Origin: Gigantopelta aegis | Lineage: Eukaryota; Mollusca; Gastropoda; Neomphalida; Peltospiridae | NCBI RefSeq assembly: GCF_016097555.1 | Contig: NC_054702.1 | Coordinates: 110,585,014 to 110,649,013 of the forward strand | Reading direction: 5' to 3' | DNA length: 64,000 nucleotides | Part shown: one piece after another, positions 10,701-20,444 of the stretch | Position numbering within the stretch: the first letter of the stretch is position 1 | Layout: every line of letters begins with the position of its first letter | Made by a program: the position numbers and the translations under genes | The notes under the pieces: model-generated | Database searches by the model: none | What the model was told of the DNA's origin: nothing | The model's input: only the letters and a program-made list of their open reading frames with translations

Positions 10701-11128
10701 ATGTGTTTCACACACATACTGACAATCATATTTTGCCTCCTTAATTAATCGCATTCCCTGTGTTTGAACATATTTCAGTTTAACTTATTTTCATGCTTGA
10801 GTCTAATGAAAGTTGAAGCATGCTGTCATTAGGTAAATAGTTAGTTGTTAGAGGTGTTTAACATCACCAGGAAGTGTTTGTTTTCCAGGACAGTGAAGCC
10901 CATGTGTTGTCCTGGTCTGAGATGCTGAAAACTGTTCTCAACCTGTTCCTGATTCTCGATGACAACCAGTTCCGTGCCCTGCTTCCAGCCGTCTTCAACT
11001 GCGTCAACCAGCTCATCTGCCATGCAGACGACCCCAAGTTGAAGGACATTCTGGGACAGTGGTTCAATCGACTTGGCCAACTCTACGAGTTCTGTCCCAA
11101 GGACACGGTGGCAGCACCAAAGCAGTGA
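743..11128 (+). CDS. ARFGEF3: ARFGEF3 (BIG3) orthologue, C-terminal eight exons
   Basis: Coding segments are 743-913, 1316-1433, 2158-2386, 2764-2897, 7981-8111, 8997-9566, 10335-10642 and 10889-11128 (TGA). All junctions are GT/AG, and the 1,901 coding bases join in one open frame of 632 residues after the split first codon. Family assignment is by recall of vertebrate BIG3: SRLGCSCIRHVLLSSGPCF, CMELC, the basic EYKRRKQQ stretch and the C-terminal QPAVF/LPAVF...QL.CH block all match in order. BIG3 is a large Sec7/HEAT-repeat relative of the BIG1/BIG2 ARF exchange factors. It has been linked to secretory-granule biology and to prohibitin binding in vertebrates. The Sec7 domain would lie upstream of this window, so only the C-terminal helical region is visible. 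The pre-C-terminal linker (SPSPTHTRSKREMRQ) is charged and probably disordered. Confidence 0.92.
1316..1433 (+). CDS. ARFGEF3: ARFGEF3 exon
   Basis: The acceptor is TTTTAATCATAG and the donor is CAG|GTTAGTA. It encodes LSEEHPYLELMLRQSLDVMI and QPVENISRLGCSCI, joining the next exon after two bases of an Arg codon. Conservation with vertebrate BIG3 is strongest at SRLGCSCIR. Confidence 0.88.
1612..1860 (-). mobile_element. Degenerate tRNA-type SINE, antisense
   Basis: TTTTTGTGCTTATACCCAG followed by a GATTATTGAGAGAAAAGTAAG block and GTAGTGACTACACACA matches the layout of the better-preserved minus-strand copy at 35338-35577. The conserved central word is interrupted by a (CA)n run at 1730-1765. 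The tRNA-like head is poorly preserved. Confidence 0.55.
1730..1765. repeat. (CA)n microsatellite
   Basis: About 18 CA units, embedded in the SINE-like sequence of an ARFGEF3 intron. Confidence 0.95.
2158..2386 (+). CDS. ARFGEF3: ARFGEF3 exon
   Basis: The acceptor is TTTTGTTTCAG and the donor is CAGCAG|GTAGCA, exiting in phase 0. It encodes HVLLSSGPCFTESMWQISGK through ECLRLRQLAQQ. The codons are visibly GC-richer than the flanking introns. Confidence 0.9.
2764..2897 (+). CDS. ARFGEF3: ARFGEF3 exon whose 3' end seeds the minisatellite
   Basis: The acceptor is TTTCTGGCAG and the donor is AACCAG|GTGGGT. It encodes VFLLESQVSAMPQVQFDMDE and ends NPDHIVTR. Its last 17 nucleotides (GACCACATAGTAACCAG) and the first intronic bases (GTGGGTT) are the core of the tandem unit that fills the following intron. 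Which donor copy is used cannot be told from sequence alone; the first one keeps the frame directly with the exon at 7981. Confidence 0.88.
2898..6830 (+). repeat. Minisatellite built from an exon-intron junction, ~100 copies of 38-39 bp
   Basis: The array starts at the splice donor of the preceding exon. Each unit contains the exon-derived GACCACATAGTAACCAG, then the donor GTAGGT or GTGGGT, then TATTGCTTTTAAAGCAG or TATTATTTTAATACAG/ACAA, which leads into the next copy. About 3.9 kb at ~38.5 bp gives roughly 100 copies. Three main subtypes are visible: a 39-mer ending TTTTAAAGCAG, a 38-mer ending TTTTAATACAG, and a 38-mer ending TTTTAATACAA. Sub-variants are GCGACC for GTAACC, and a cluster with CACACAGTAACC at about 6485-6740. 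Minus-strand open frames here are repeat artefacts. Confidence 0.97.
3254..3760 (+). repeat. Higher-order repeat, 387-bp period, inside the minisatellite
   Basis: Rare variants recur in the same order 387 bp apart: the GCGACC unit at 3274 and 3661, and the one-base-short unit with ACCAGGTGGTTATTG at 3354 and 3741. This shows a block duplication of ten units within the array. Confidence 0.85.
6846..6975 (+). mobile_element. tRNA-like SINE head fragment
   Basis: The stretch has a box-A-like TTAACTCAGTTGGTAGAACG and a degenerate box-B-like AGGATCAAAC about 35 bases later. It sits just past the end of the minisatellite in the same intron. It is too diverged to be a tRNA gene, with no acceptor-stem pairing evident. 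Confidence 0.5.
7510..7682. mobile_element. Palindromic MITE with ~57-bp arms
   Basis: AACTTCACATACGTTGTTTT and CGCTTCCTATTTATTACACT on the left are mirrored on the right by GCAATAAATAGGAAGCG and CAACATATGTGAAGTT. The loop is ~40 bp. There is no ORF. It lies in the ARFGEF3 minisatellite-bearing intron. Confidence 0.85.
7981..8111 (+). CDS. ARFGEF3: ARFGEF3 exon
   Basis: The acceptor is TTTTTCGTTGTAG and the donor is CCTG|GTAAAA. The first base completes the Arg codon split at 2897. It encodes IPFRNIVIGMLSHQLLLQTV and GSLLLETAESK. The LSHQ.LLQ motif matches vertebrate BIG3. Confidence 0.9.
8783..8959. mobile_element. MITE, family with TACAGTGAAA termini
   Basis: The left end is TACAGTGAAATCTGTCTAAA. 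The right end reads AAACGAGTTTCACTGTA, which is its inverted counterpart. The ~177-bp element is non-coding and flanked by TA-rich DNA. It ends 37 bases before the splice acceptor of the next ARFGEF3 exon. Related copies lie at 9572-9743 and 44171-44332. Confidence 0.8.
8997..9566 (+). CDS. ARFGEF3: ARFGEF3 largest visible exon
   Basis: The acceptor is GATCTTTCACAG and the donor is GAAG|GTTGGT. It encodes GLLQYMSTSSVMQLMNTLQK, DSRPGLKFLIQKVAGLEVAA, NLYKLAGAS, the conserved STCMELCQKYVDILL and a Ser-rich tail to IQSPEG. The PGLK.L..KV.G...AANLY pattern matches vertebrate BIG3 as I recall it. The donor is weak (GTTGGT), because a MITE begins five bases into the intron. Confidence 0.92.
9572..9743. 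mobile_element. MITE, TACAG-type, directly after an ARFGEF3 exon
   Basis: The left end is TACAGAGAAACCCCTTTAAA. The right end, CTGGTTTAGAGGTGTA, is its inverted counterpart. The body contains further CCAGAC/CTGGTT words typical of the family seen at 8783 and 44171. It is non-coding. Confidence 0.7.
9765..10075 (+). repeat. Dispersed repeat, copy 1
   Basis: GGGTCAAAGTTCGAAGTGCA, CTTGTGTTTGAAACATG and TACCTGTAAGAAAAAGTACT have counterparts in the same order at about 21205-21490. I do not recognise the family. Confidence 0.65.
10335..10642 (+). CDS. ARFGEF3: ARFGEF3 exon, basic linker
   Basis: The acceptor is TATATTTTCAG and the donor is TTGAAG|GTGAGC, a strong site in phase 0. It encodes a Ser/Pro/Thr-rich stretch, then EGSKVYTVASDKVIQNLMQE and YKRRKQQKSMPAF. 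This parallels the K.YT.A.DK.I..LM.EYK.RKQQ block of vertebrate BIG3. The Lys/Glu-rich remainder is probably disordered. Confidence 0.9.
10889..11128 (+). CDS. ARFGEF3: ARFGEF3 terminal coding exon
   Basis: The acceptor is TTGTTTTCCAG. It encodes DSEAHVLSWSEMLKTVLNLF, FRALLPAVFNCVNQLICHAD and LGQWFNRLGQLYEF, then CPKDTVAAPKQ and TGA. The C-terminal helical block matches the vertebrate BIG3 C-terminus. Confidence 0.93.
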   Translation, partial: DSEAHVLSWSEMLKTVLNLFLILDDNQFRALLPAVFNCVNQLICHADDPKLKDILGQWFNRLGQLYEFCPKDTVAAPKQ

Positions 11129-12071
11129 TGAACATTAGTAGAGTTTACTTGTATATTTGGTAACAAACACACTGCTATATAATATCTGACCTTTAACTTA
11201 TTCTATAACAGAATAATAAAATAACAAAGGTAGTTAAAATATAATTAATCAGCTGAATTACTGGTGGGTTTTCACCATTGAATATTTTATCCAAAATTAT
11301 TAAATGCAAATTTGTTATTGGTTTTGGAGAAACCCTGGTTACTATAGTGTGCTGTAAGATATAAAAAAGATAGGCTTAAAGGCAGTGTAAACTAACATTT
11401 CATAGATTAAGCATTAATTTAGTTTTTATAGTAATAAATTAGAATGTTAATTGGAATGTATATTTTTGTATTTGTCAAATATTATATTTTATTGTGAAAA
11501 TGCCAGAAGAGTAATATTTTGCTAATATTTTTCCAAAGTGATGTTTGAGAGGTAAATGGCTTAATGAAGAAAATTTTAAAAACATGTCTTTGTTAATTGA
11601 TTAATTTATCTGATGTGAATTGTAATACATGATTTTAAAAAAATTCTGTTGTTTAGCTATAGTTATAAATGTTTAAACTATTAATGAGGATAACAAAGAT
11701 TAGTACTGCTAGGTTCTGAGAAATGAATTTGTTTGTTATTATTTTGTCTCCATCTGTGTAACAGTTCATGTATTTCACACACCATGGCACTGAATGTTGA
11801 ATCCTAATACTACCGTATTACAATTGAATGTGTATTTCACTTCTGTCACAGACAGTGGTCATTTGTTTAATTGCTGCATCTCTGGTCTATGTATACTTAC
11901 ACCATATATTTAGCACACCGAACCACTAAATAGTTGTTAATATAGTGGACTTAGTATATTGAAGGAGGTCTCACAAAATGAGCTGGAATACACAGTGTCA
12001 GAATAGACAGTTTTCACCCAAGCTGCTGTCAATGAATGGGACTTTTTAATTGTACTGGTTTACACAGAAAT

Positions 12072-12303
12072 GCATGAGGTGGGATGTGGTTGTGTGACAG
12101 AACACTTATATCAGGTGGGATGTGGTTGCGTGACAGAACACTTAAATGATGTGGGATGTGGTTGTGTGACAGAACACTTACATCAAGTGGGATGTGGTTG
12201 TGTGACAGAACACTTACATCAGGTGGGATGTGGTTGTGTGACAGAACACTTACATCAGGTGGGATGTGGTTGTGTGACAGAACACTTACATCAGGTAGGA
12301 TGT
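12072..12303 (+). repeat. 36-bp minisatellite, ~6.4 copies
   Basis: The unit begins TCAGGTGGGATGTGGTTGTG and continues TGACAGAACACTTACA. Copies are nearly identical. Because 36 is a multiple of three, it creates a spurious open frame with a 12-residue period. Confidence 0.95.
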
Positions 12304-13599
12304 GTCAGGATTAATTGTTCTCTGTGACAAATTGAGGGTTTTCCTGTTCTAACCAGCTCCATATAAAAACAATGATAAGTGCTGTCCTGTTTGTATGAAA
12401 GTACATTAAACAAAATTCATTTGTGCTGTTTGGTAAGAATAGCCTATGTGGCAGTGGCAGGTAAGTGTCTACATAGGAGACATGGTCATATCAAATTTAG
12501 CAGTTTAATCTGTTCAAGGTGTCATTAAACAAACATTCCTTTCATTAAATAAACATTCCTTTTTAAAAACACAAACGGTTAACCTGTTATTGTATTCAGA
12601 TACAGTTTGTTTCAACTTGTATCAACTTGATCTCATTTTTTAGTATGTACCTAGGAGAAATGGGGCACTTAGGTTACACACCACTAATAATTACCCCATG
12701 CAGTTCAATACAATTTCTATGTCGGTATACATTCTGTGAAAAATAAACCAAATCAAGAGGGTCACGTGACTACTAATTTTAGTGAGTGCTCTCAATAACA
12801 AGTAACATAAAAAATCAGATAGGTCAACAACAAAAAAGTTCATTTAATAGCCCAAATGCCTGTGTTGCTGTTATACAAGTGGCACCATACCACTTGCACA
12901 GTTGTTATCAGTTGGTACTACATATACCAAGTAACTTCAAACCAATGGGTTATTTAAATACTACAGAGGTTAACCTACGTGTAATCATCAAAGATAGCTT
13001 TCAAAAAGCATATTAGAATTTTGTAGTATGTTTTTTATGAGTAACTATTTCCAAAGCCAGACTATATTAAGCTGCTACAACAAGTAACGACACGACAAGT
13101 GGTGGCGTGTTGTCTTAAACAACATAGATAATAAGAGTTTCACATATTCTAATTTCTTCAAATCTTTTAATAAAAACCTTATGTATGGCTGTTATGCTCT
13201 CATTATATCTGTGTTGGTGTTAAGATAACGATAACCTTTACATTCCTTGGATATTGTTGATTTGACAGTAATTTAAAAATACAATTCCATTACAAAGTCT
13301 TTAAGGTAGAAGTGGAAACAAATCAATGTTTCATGATTGGGCTTAGAAATACCCTTTGATTTTCTGCAGTAAAAATTGATTGTCTTTTTATACATGGAAG
13401 TACATGATTCCTGTGGTACTATTAAGAGCTGGTGTGTGAGAAATGCTATAGATCTGATATTTGTCTTTTAGTGTTGTCAAATGTTTATATAACTATTGTT
13501 GGTTTATAGCTGTTTTATTGTTTGTTCTTTGTGGTTGATACAGAGTGCTCACATAGGATGGGTGGGCACCATCTGGCTTTATTAATCTCCTGTTGGTCC

Positions 13600-13900
13600 A
13601 AACAGAGGGGACCATAGGCTTTGTTTTTGTTTGTCTGTCCATCTGTCTTCTCGCATATAGTTTTGGTGATTTTTGTTTCACAATGCCTCAAGATATTGAG
13701 ATGAAATTTTGGGTCTGGCTTTATTATATAGTTACAGATTTGAACTTAACATAGTTTTCAGGAATTGCTTTTCACAATGCCTCAAGATATTGAGATGAAA
13801 CTTTGGGTCTAGTTTAATGATACAAAATTACAGATCATGTTTGACTGTCATGAGGATTGATCCATTTTTGTTATAACCCTTGAACTTAGAAAAAAAAATG
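13600..13900 (+). repeat. Dispersed repeat with internal duplication
   Basis: CACAATGCCTCAAGATATTG occurs at about 13680 and again at about 13773, each followed by AGATGAAA(T/C)TTTGGGTCT. It is preceded by CAGAGGGGACCATAGGCTTT and a run of GTCTGTCC-like words. It resembles a repeat common in mollusc DNA, but I cannot name the family. Confidence 0.55.
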
Positions 13901-13977
13901 GTTTGGCTTTGTAGGGGACATACATGTATTGCTTTAGCAGTACGCCACATTAATATTCTCCTAAATCATCAAATATA

Positions 13978-15407
13978 TACTAGGCGGCAATAAAAACGCA
14001 ATCTCGGAAATGATCATGGTTTATTTTATTATGCGAGATCCCACAAAAATGAAACTGATACCACCAGTGAGACCAACCACTGGCCCATCTGACTGGCACT
14101 GTCAGCCGCCAACAGTGAATGCACGCCTGCAGCCTCCTAGGCATGGACATGCACAGGCGCCTCACCACACGTCGTGGGATGGCTGCCCAGTGATGCTGCA
14201 ATGCCTGCTGCAGCTCAGCGAAGTTCTGTGGTGGATTCGGTTGGTTTTGAACACGACGTCCCATCTCGTCCCACATGTGCTCTATTGGGTTCATGTCCGG
14301 GGAAACTGCTGGCCAGTCCAACACAGTGACATGGTGGGCACGAAGAAACGCCTGTGTACGCCTGGCAGTGTGCGGCCGAGCGTTGTCTTGCTGGAAGACG
14401 AGCCTGTTTCCGCCATGCCGTCTCATCAATGGGAGGAGGACCGGCCGCAGGATGTTGTCGACGTAGTGTTGCGCATTAAGGTTTCCCTGTACCACCACGA
14501 GTTCGGACAGGAAGTCAGCATTGATGGCGCCCCAAACCATGACTCCGCCGCCCCCGTAGCGGTCCCTCTCCAGAACACAGGCCTGCGCAACACGTTCTCC
14601 ACGACAGCGGTAAATGCAACGACGTCTGTCCGTGACACTCACGTTAAATCTCGATTCATCCGAGAAGATGACATCTCGCCATCTCCTGGGTCGCAAATGC
14701 CCATCATTCCTGGCCCATAAGAGTCTTGCTTGACGATGTCTGTGCAGGAGGATAAGGCCACAGTAGGGTCGGTGGCAATGCAGTCGTGCTGCAGCAAGAC
14801 GTCTCCGGACAGTTCGGGCGCTGATGAATCGTCCCCTGGTTCCCACTTCAGTCCTGGCAGTGCTTGCGGCTGTCAAAAACCGATTGCGCAGGTGCCGCAA
14901 CCGTATGTTCCGGTCCTGTCTATTGGTCGTTACGCGTGGTGTGCCCGAACGACGGCGGTCATTGACGGTCCCTGTCGTCTGATATCGGTTGAGGAGCCGA
15001 TTAATGGTTGACGGGTGCACGTGGAACCGTTGTGCTACCCGCAATTGCGAGTTTCCGGCATTCAACAAGCCAATGGCTTGATTCCGATCGGTGTTGTTCA
15101 ACCGAGGCATCGTGTAGGAGTGAGATACTCATTGCCACCTGCGTGTTCTGAGTGTGCCCGGGTATCAGGAAATGCACGTGCAAAGTGTTATTTCGCCAAG
15201 TGGTTGCGTGTGCGCGATTTACCGGATAATGCGTTTTTAGCGTTGTTCCCCTTATGTTGGGAACAGGCCGGAAGTCGACCTTTACATGCTGCTGAAATAA
15301 TGTGTACCACTGTACCATGTACATTGACGAATAGCGTCAACGAAGTCCAACCGAAACGTATATTATTTTGACAAAAGGAAATTGCGTTATTAATGCCGGC
15401 TAGTATA
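13978..15407 (-). mobile_element. Tc1-like (DD34E) DNA transposon, apparently complete
   Basis: The left end reads TACTAGGCGGCAATAAAAAC and the right end, inverted, TACTAGCCGGCATTAATAAC. The ~28-bp TIRs have about four mismatches and are flanked by TA, the standard Tc1/mariner target. The element is 1.43 kb with one open transposase frame on the minus strand. It lies antisense in the 3' flank of ARFGEF3. An uninterrupted frame suggests a young insertion. Confidence 0.88.
13980..15110 (-). CDS. Tc1-like transposase, 376 aa, uninterrupted
   Basis: This is a cut-and-paste DDE transposase that excises and reinserts its element at TA dinucleotides. Residues ~1-60 form a paired-type HTH (QAIGLLNAGNSQLRVAQRFH, PSTINRLLNRYQTTG), followed by a GRPR-like SGTPRVTT. 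The catalytic triad is D151 (IFSDESRF), D242 (FQQDNARPHTA) and E277 (SPDMNPIEHMWDEM). There are exactly 34 residues between the second D and the E, so it is DD34E. The glycine-rich YGGGGVMVWGA is present. The usual C-terminus (SMPRRLQACI) is followed by ~50 extra residues reading into the left TIR, where the stop lies. The start ATG at 15110 gives MPRLNNTDRN, the usual family start. The coding strand is much GC-richer than the surroundings. Confidence 0.93.
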   Translation of the reverse strand: MPRLNNTDRNQAIGLLNAGNSQLRVAQRFHVHPSTINRLLNRYQTTGTVNDRRRSGTPRVTTNRQDRNIRLRHLRNRFLTAASTARTEVGTRGRFISARTVRRRLAAARLHCHRPYCGLILLHRHRQARLLWARNDGHLRPRRWRDVIFSDESRFNVSVTDRRRCIYRCRGERVAQACVLERDRYGGGGVMVWGAINADFLSELVVVQGNLNAQHYVDNILRPVLLPLMRRHGGNRLVFQQDNARPHTARRTQAFLRAHHVTVLDWPAVSPDMNPIEHMWDEMGRRVQNQPNPPQNFAELQQALQHHWAAIPRRVVRRLCMSMPRRLQACIHCWRLTVPVRWASGWSHWWYQFHFCGISHNKINHDHFRDCVFIAA

Positions 15408-18400
15408 ATATTATACAGACTGGTATGAAGCAGCCATTGTCTTTTTAACACACCCTTTGGTTGTTGTTTAAGCCAGGTTTGACTGTACTCTGATAATCTT
15501 TGTTTATGTTAACCAGTATTGACCCACCAGTCGCTTTCTCAGAGGGCAACGCCCACTCCTCCTTGTGAACATGTCTAGAACCTTCCTTGCCAGATCTGTC
15601 TCTATACTGTGATACACATGTTTTGGTTGTTTAGTTACACCAGTGTTATTTATTTATTTACACCATGTAATAGTAGTATTGTTTTCTACCCTTGTTATGA
15701 AATCAGGCGTGTATTTAATATCAGGTGCAAAAGTAATAGAAGCATCCTGATACTATGTTGTATAATCACGTATATTTTGTTAGTGTCTGTGCAGCCATTA
15801 GCCAGCACTGTTATGTAAACAATATCATGTAAATTTTCATGGGTGTCGGAAGATGATAGCAACTAGGAAACCTGCTATATATTAATTTCATTTTCAAATG
15901 TGGGGAGGGAATGCATTTAGTTTTTTCTTGCCCTTCCCCTCCCATTTTCGATGCCTATGCACATAATTTCAGTTATCTATTAAAAGGGATGTATAGATCT
16001 TAAGCTGTGAACACATTTATCTTTTTTTTTCATCCGCTCCCACTTCCGCACATGTTATCGGTTGTCCGCCAAATTCGATAGTATTGAAATCAGTTGGTGA
16101 GAACAGACCTGTCCGCCTCCACATCTGCACATTTACACTTTACTGCACAAATTGTTCTGGGACCGATTTTGCCTGAAGCAGACAATGAATGTGAATAAAG
16201 ATTTCCACTATGTGACATCATATATGGGTGTTTCCTGACCTCGGTGTACAACCCTTCATAGATATAGGCCTAATTATATGAAACATGTTTTAGCAAGTGA
16301 CTTCTATATATCATAGATGTTTGATTTTTCCCCAAATGTAAATACATTCACTGGGGGGGGGGGGGGGGGGGGATACAAACCCCAATGTTATTATTATGTT
16401 CTCATGGGGCAACTGTTGGCATGCGATCTTGCTAAAGCACATGACAGGTGTGTTTATACACAACGGATGACGGATAATGTGTGCGGGAGCGGAAGGGAAA
16501 AACTGATAAATATGATCGCGGCTTTACACTGCTAAAATTCACTATCTTTAAGCACAAGGGAGGTGTTTTTGTTATTCCAGTTTATAACTTCTAAATGATT
16601 TGTTTTTGTTTTATCTGTTTTGCCAAATTTATTACTCTTTACCAATTATTTATCTATTTTCAAAGTTTTAGCTACAGATATACAAACTGTATAGTAATAG
16701 TAGTATGATCTATTCTACACTACTCACGATGACAAGTTTATATGTATTTAGCTAGTTTGTCTTGTGCTTGTAATGCCAAAAAAAAAAAATTATGTTTACT
16801 AAATGGAATACTACATGTAATTAATTATTGTTAGTGTAGTGATGTGTTGAATACTATGCCAAAAATACAGTCGATTAGTTGTTTGGATAGCATGTAGTAA
16901 GCATTTATTTTCTCAGGCATTAATGTTGTTAATAAACTTGTATGATGTGAGAAATAACCACATTTCACATTTTTATGGTGCAAGGGAAAACCTTTTATAA
17001 ACAATGTTTCGAGGGGTGTTTTGGGGTTTTTTGTTGGTTGTTTTAATTTTTTTTGCATCTTGAATTTTTGCATTCATTTCGACATTTTGTGCAATCCTTT
17101 ACATGTTCGAACCAAATATTTTATATTGCTTTTGATTTCTACACTAAGAGATATTATGTTATAATTGCAACACGTGAGATGTTTTTCTTTAAATGTGCAT
17201 TTAATTTTCTGGTTTGTGATAAAACATATACATTGTTAATCTTATTAGGTTAGCTGCTAATGAATCTAGCATCTTTAACATTTCAGTAAAGATTCTGTGA
17301 CCTTTTGCACACATCATTTTCAAACACTAATCAAGATCTGGTTTGATGATCACTGTTGCAAGTCTATAGTCTATAACATCAAGCATCTGTATTTGGCTCT
17401 TAATTGTCTCACCCTTTTAAATTTTCAGTTCAATGCCAAGGTGCTCTATGTTTACTCGCTCACTTTTTTTTTCATTTGATGGTCATCACAACCTATACCT
17501 GGTGAAAGACATTTGGGGCCGAGACATTTTTATAATGTTCTCAGTGTTATTGTTTTTAGCAGTCTTAAATCACACTATATTGTAATATAAACAAATTTAA
17601 AAATTAATTGTCTAATTTTTGGTATATGAGATTGAAATACGTTATATAGGGCAATTGTTATCAGTTTATGCCAAAAAGACTTACATGAAGGAATACACAT
17701 CTTTGCCTGACAAGTAACCTTTTTAGTTATCAACTAAGATTGAAAGTGAGGAACCTTGTTGAATGTTATGATGGGGAACAAATAATTAATATTTTTAGTG
17801 CATTTAACAAAAACCTATTTACACTTGTATGCTAAATATATTTTGGGGGAAATGGTAGTTACTCCAGATGCAGATTTCTTGTATCATAATTTGTCAATTT
17901 ATCTTTAAATGAAAGAGTGAATGTTAGAAATTGTTCTGTTTTAAATGTCATTTCAAATTATGCTATAGTATACTAATGATATTTTCATGGGATTGTGCAA
18001 TCATTTTAGTTGTTTTTCTTTTCTTTCTTTTTGTATGAACTAAACAATGTAAATGTTTAAACAAAACAGTACAATGTACTTTAGTATATTATAAATTGTC
18101 AGATTTTTTTGTCTTTTTGTTTTTAAACATACACATTTTTCAGTTTTATGTATTTGTAATTGTTTTTATAAAATACTTTATAACACTGTATTTATTTAGG
18201 CTATCTAGGGCTATGAAAACGTTCTGAGGCAATATTTGAATGTATAAAGAATTGTTTTGCTCTACATATCCATTGATTAATGGGAGTATTATTAAAGTTT
18301 AGTTTTATTTTAGAATTATCATAATGATTAATCAATGAAATAGGTTACCTGAATATTTGTTTGCATTACCTGTAAATGTGTTCTGCAAATATTCAATTCT

Positions 18401-18900
18401 CAAAGGCGTGAATGACATTGACAGAACCTCACCTGTACTGTTGTTAACAACTGAACATTATGAAAAATGAAATCACCACCTTGGACGATTATCCTTTGAA
18501 CTACATACAGTACTCTGGGAAGATTTGATGGAATAAGCTGTGCCCTTTATGAATACATTTTTATACTTGTTTGTAGAATTTTGGTTAACAGTAATTTCAG
18601 ATTGGTGATAAATTGTATTATTTGAATAATTTTGTTTAGCTGTTGTCATTTTCATGTGTTAATTATGACAGTTTGTGTAGGATGTATGTTTTGTTATTAA
18701 CATTAGTATTAAGTCTGTTTACACTTCATAATATAACTAACAGTTTGCTAATTTTTTCCTTTTTCTTTATTTAGCAACTGAGGGAACACTATTTGTTTTA
18801 TCATAAATGTTGTTCCTGTTAACGAGTTTATTTATTTGGTTTATTCTATTTTTCTGTCTTTGTTATATAATGCAATATAACTTGGAAAAATAAAGATATT
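15408..18900 (+). other. AT-rich 3' flank of ARFGEF3, possible distal 3' UTR
   Basis: No supported gene. There is a poly(G) run at about 16352-16372. The many short open frames have no protein-like composition. A canonical AATAAA at 18889-18894 is followed by a GT/T-rich stretch (TTTATGGTTTTG) and is a candidate distal poly(A) signal. From memory, human ARFGEF3 also has a very long 3' UTR, so a ~7.7-kb UTR is possible but unproven. Confidence 0.45.
18889..18894 (+). terminator. Candidate distal poly(A) signal AATAAA
   Basis: Canonical hexamer with a T/GT-rich downstream stretch. Assignment to ARFGEF3 is an inference from strand and position. Confidence 0.4.
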
Positions 18901-19674
18901 GCACTTATTATTTATGGTTTTGCAAACGTTTCTCACCTCTTCATTTTATTTATAAACAATTTCACATTAAATAGTTCCAATTCCAGTATCCTTGAATAGT
19001 AATGTATGGTACAAGAATTTCGGTCCTATTAAAATAAACATCTCCATAGGGATGTGCAAAAGCATCAGCTTATCATAAGTCATATCTCTGAAAATGTATG
19101 CCTATCTCCGACTTAACTGTAAAATGCATTGAGGCCTAAAACAAATCTGTTACCAAGTGATTGTGCACAACCCCAGCCCTTATAACATTAACTTTGTTAA
19201 TTCTGACATTTTGGGTTGACAAAGGTTTTTCTAATTGTCTTAATACTTGAATCATTTGATGAATAGCTTTCACATTTGGTACAGTGTTCACTCAAGTGAT
19301 AGTACAGAACCCCAGCCCTATGAATGTGACCCCAAAGCAAGGTCAAGGTCAGTTACAGTTGAATTACCAGGTAACATTTTTCTAGTTGCCGTTAACTTTT
19401 GAATAATTTAATGGATGGTTTAAACTATTAATTTTGCTGATTTGGCGTGCACGCACGCACGCACACACAGCCCAATGAATGTAACTACATGACATGGTCA
19501 AAGTCGTTAAAAACTTTATTAAAACTTTTTATTTATAATATTTTCAAGGATGGATTTCAAATCTGGTATGAGTGCTCAGCCAGTAATGATCTTTCAACTC
19601 CTTTATGAATCCCAAGCAAAGTTGCTGTCATTTGGAACTTTGGTTAGTATTTCACTTTAGAAGTATTCCTACAA

Positions 19675-19815
19675 ATCTGATCCTCTAGTCAGGCAGATAA
19701 CGACACAAAAAGACAGAATTGTGCCATTTTGCATGCACATACTACTTAGGTAACTGAAGATTTTCTTACATAGTGCCAATTGAACAGTGCCCCTTAGTGG
19801 CCTACAGTGCCCCTT
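19675..19815 (-). repeat. Dispersed repeat, minus-strand member of an inverted pair
   Basis: The reverse complement of this block carries GCATGCAAAATGGCACAATT and a GGGGCACTG word. The plus-strand block at about 20445-20600 carries GCATGCAAAATGGTACAGTT and GGTGGCACTGCAGAC in the same relative order. Together they form inverted copies ~630 bp apart. Confidence 0.65.
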
Positions 19816-20444
19816 TCCCTCCCACGGTTGACTAGATATATTACCACACATATTTAAGAGGTTTTGACCATATATTCAACAGTATTTGTCCTGAATTAGG
19901 TTCACAGCCTGGAGCTGGCTGTAGTAAGACGTTTCTGTTTTGCCTGTGCCACTACACATGCTCAGGTGTGTGTGAAGGGGGAAGAGGGTATCAGGGGTCG
20001 AAACCCCTTCCTGCTTCAAACAAATTATCTTTCAATATAGTTTCTAGGGTAGCATAATCTGACCTCTACCCCCCCTCCCCCACTAAAAACTTTGCAGACT
20101 ACCTGCACAATTTCCTGCACAGACCACAGTTTGCACCTTGTTGAATTCTGTATTAATTTATTGTTGTACACATGAAAACAAAAAGTAAAGTAAATATGTA
20201 ACACTGAGTGTGCAGTTTTTTGGTCGTCTTAAATTCTAGAAAGACCATTTAGATAAAACTGCAAAGTCAAATTGTAAACTTTTTTGTCCATTTTGTGCTA
20301 CATTTAAAATTTGTTTTATTATTTAATATTTCTTAAATTTATCAGCGTAATTAAGTATAATCATGGATCAATTTAGACAATTTTAGGGGCAAAGGGTAGA
20401 GACAACATGTTAAAACCTTTAATATTGGCATTATGCAAAATACG

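Larger units (their letters stand above)
11129..13977 (+). other. ARFGEF3 3' UTR / 3' flank, proximal part
   Basis: AT-rich and non-coding. A proximal AATAAA lies at 11215-11220, about 90 bases after the stop. A 36-bp tandem repeat (12072-12300) and a dispersed repeat (13600-13900) lie inside. Whether transcripts end here or at the distal signal near 18890 cannot be decided from sequence. Confidence 0.6.

Noticed and set aside
743-11128. ARFGEF1/2 (BIG1/BIG2) assignment
   Set aside because: The SRLGCSCIR, CMELC and YKRRKQQ blocks are those of BIG3 as remembered, and the BIG1/2 C-termini differ.
12070-12327. Open frame with repeated VGCGCVTEHL
   Set aside because: A by-product of the 36-bp minisatellite; no homologous domain and it lies in the 3' flank.
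14010-14720. Plus-strand open frame of 236 codons
   Set aside because: It is antisense to the Tc1-like transposase and explained by that gene's GC-rich codon use.
16317-16535. Short frame across a poly(G) run
   Set aside because: The Gly run is the homopolymer; no domain and no start context.
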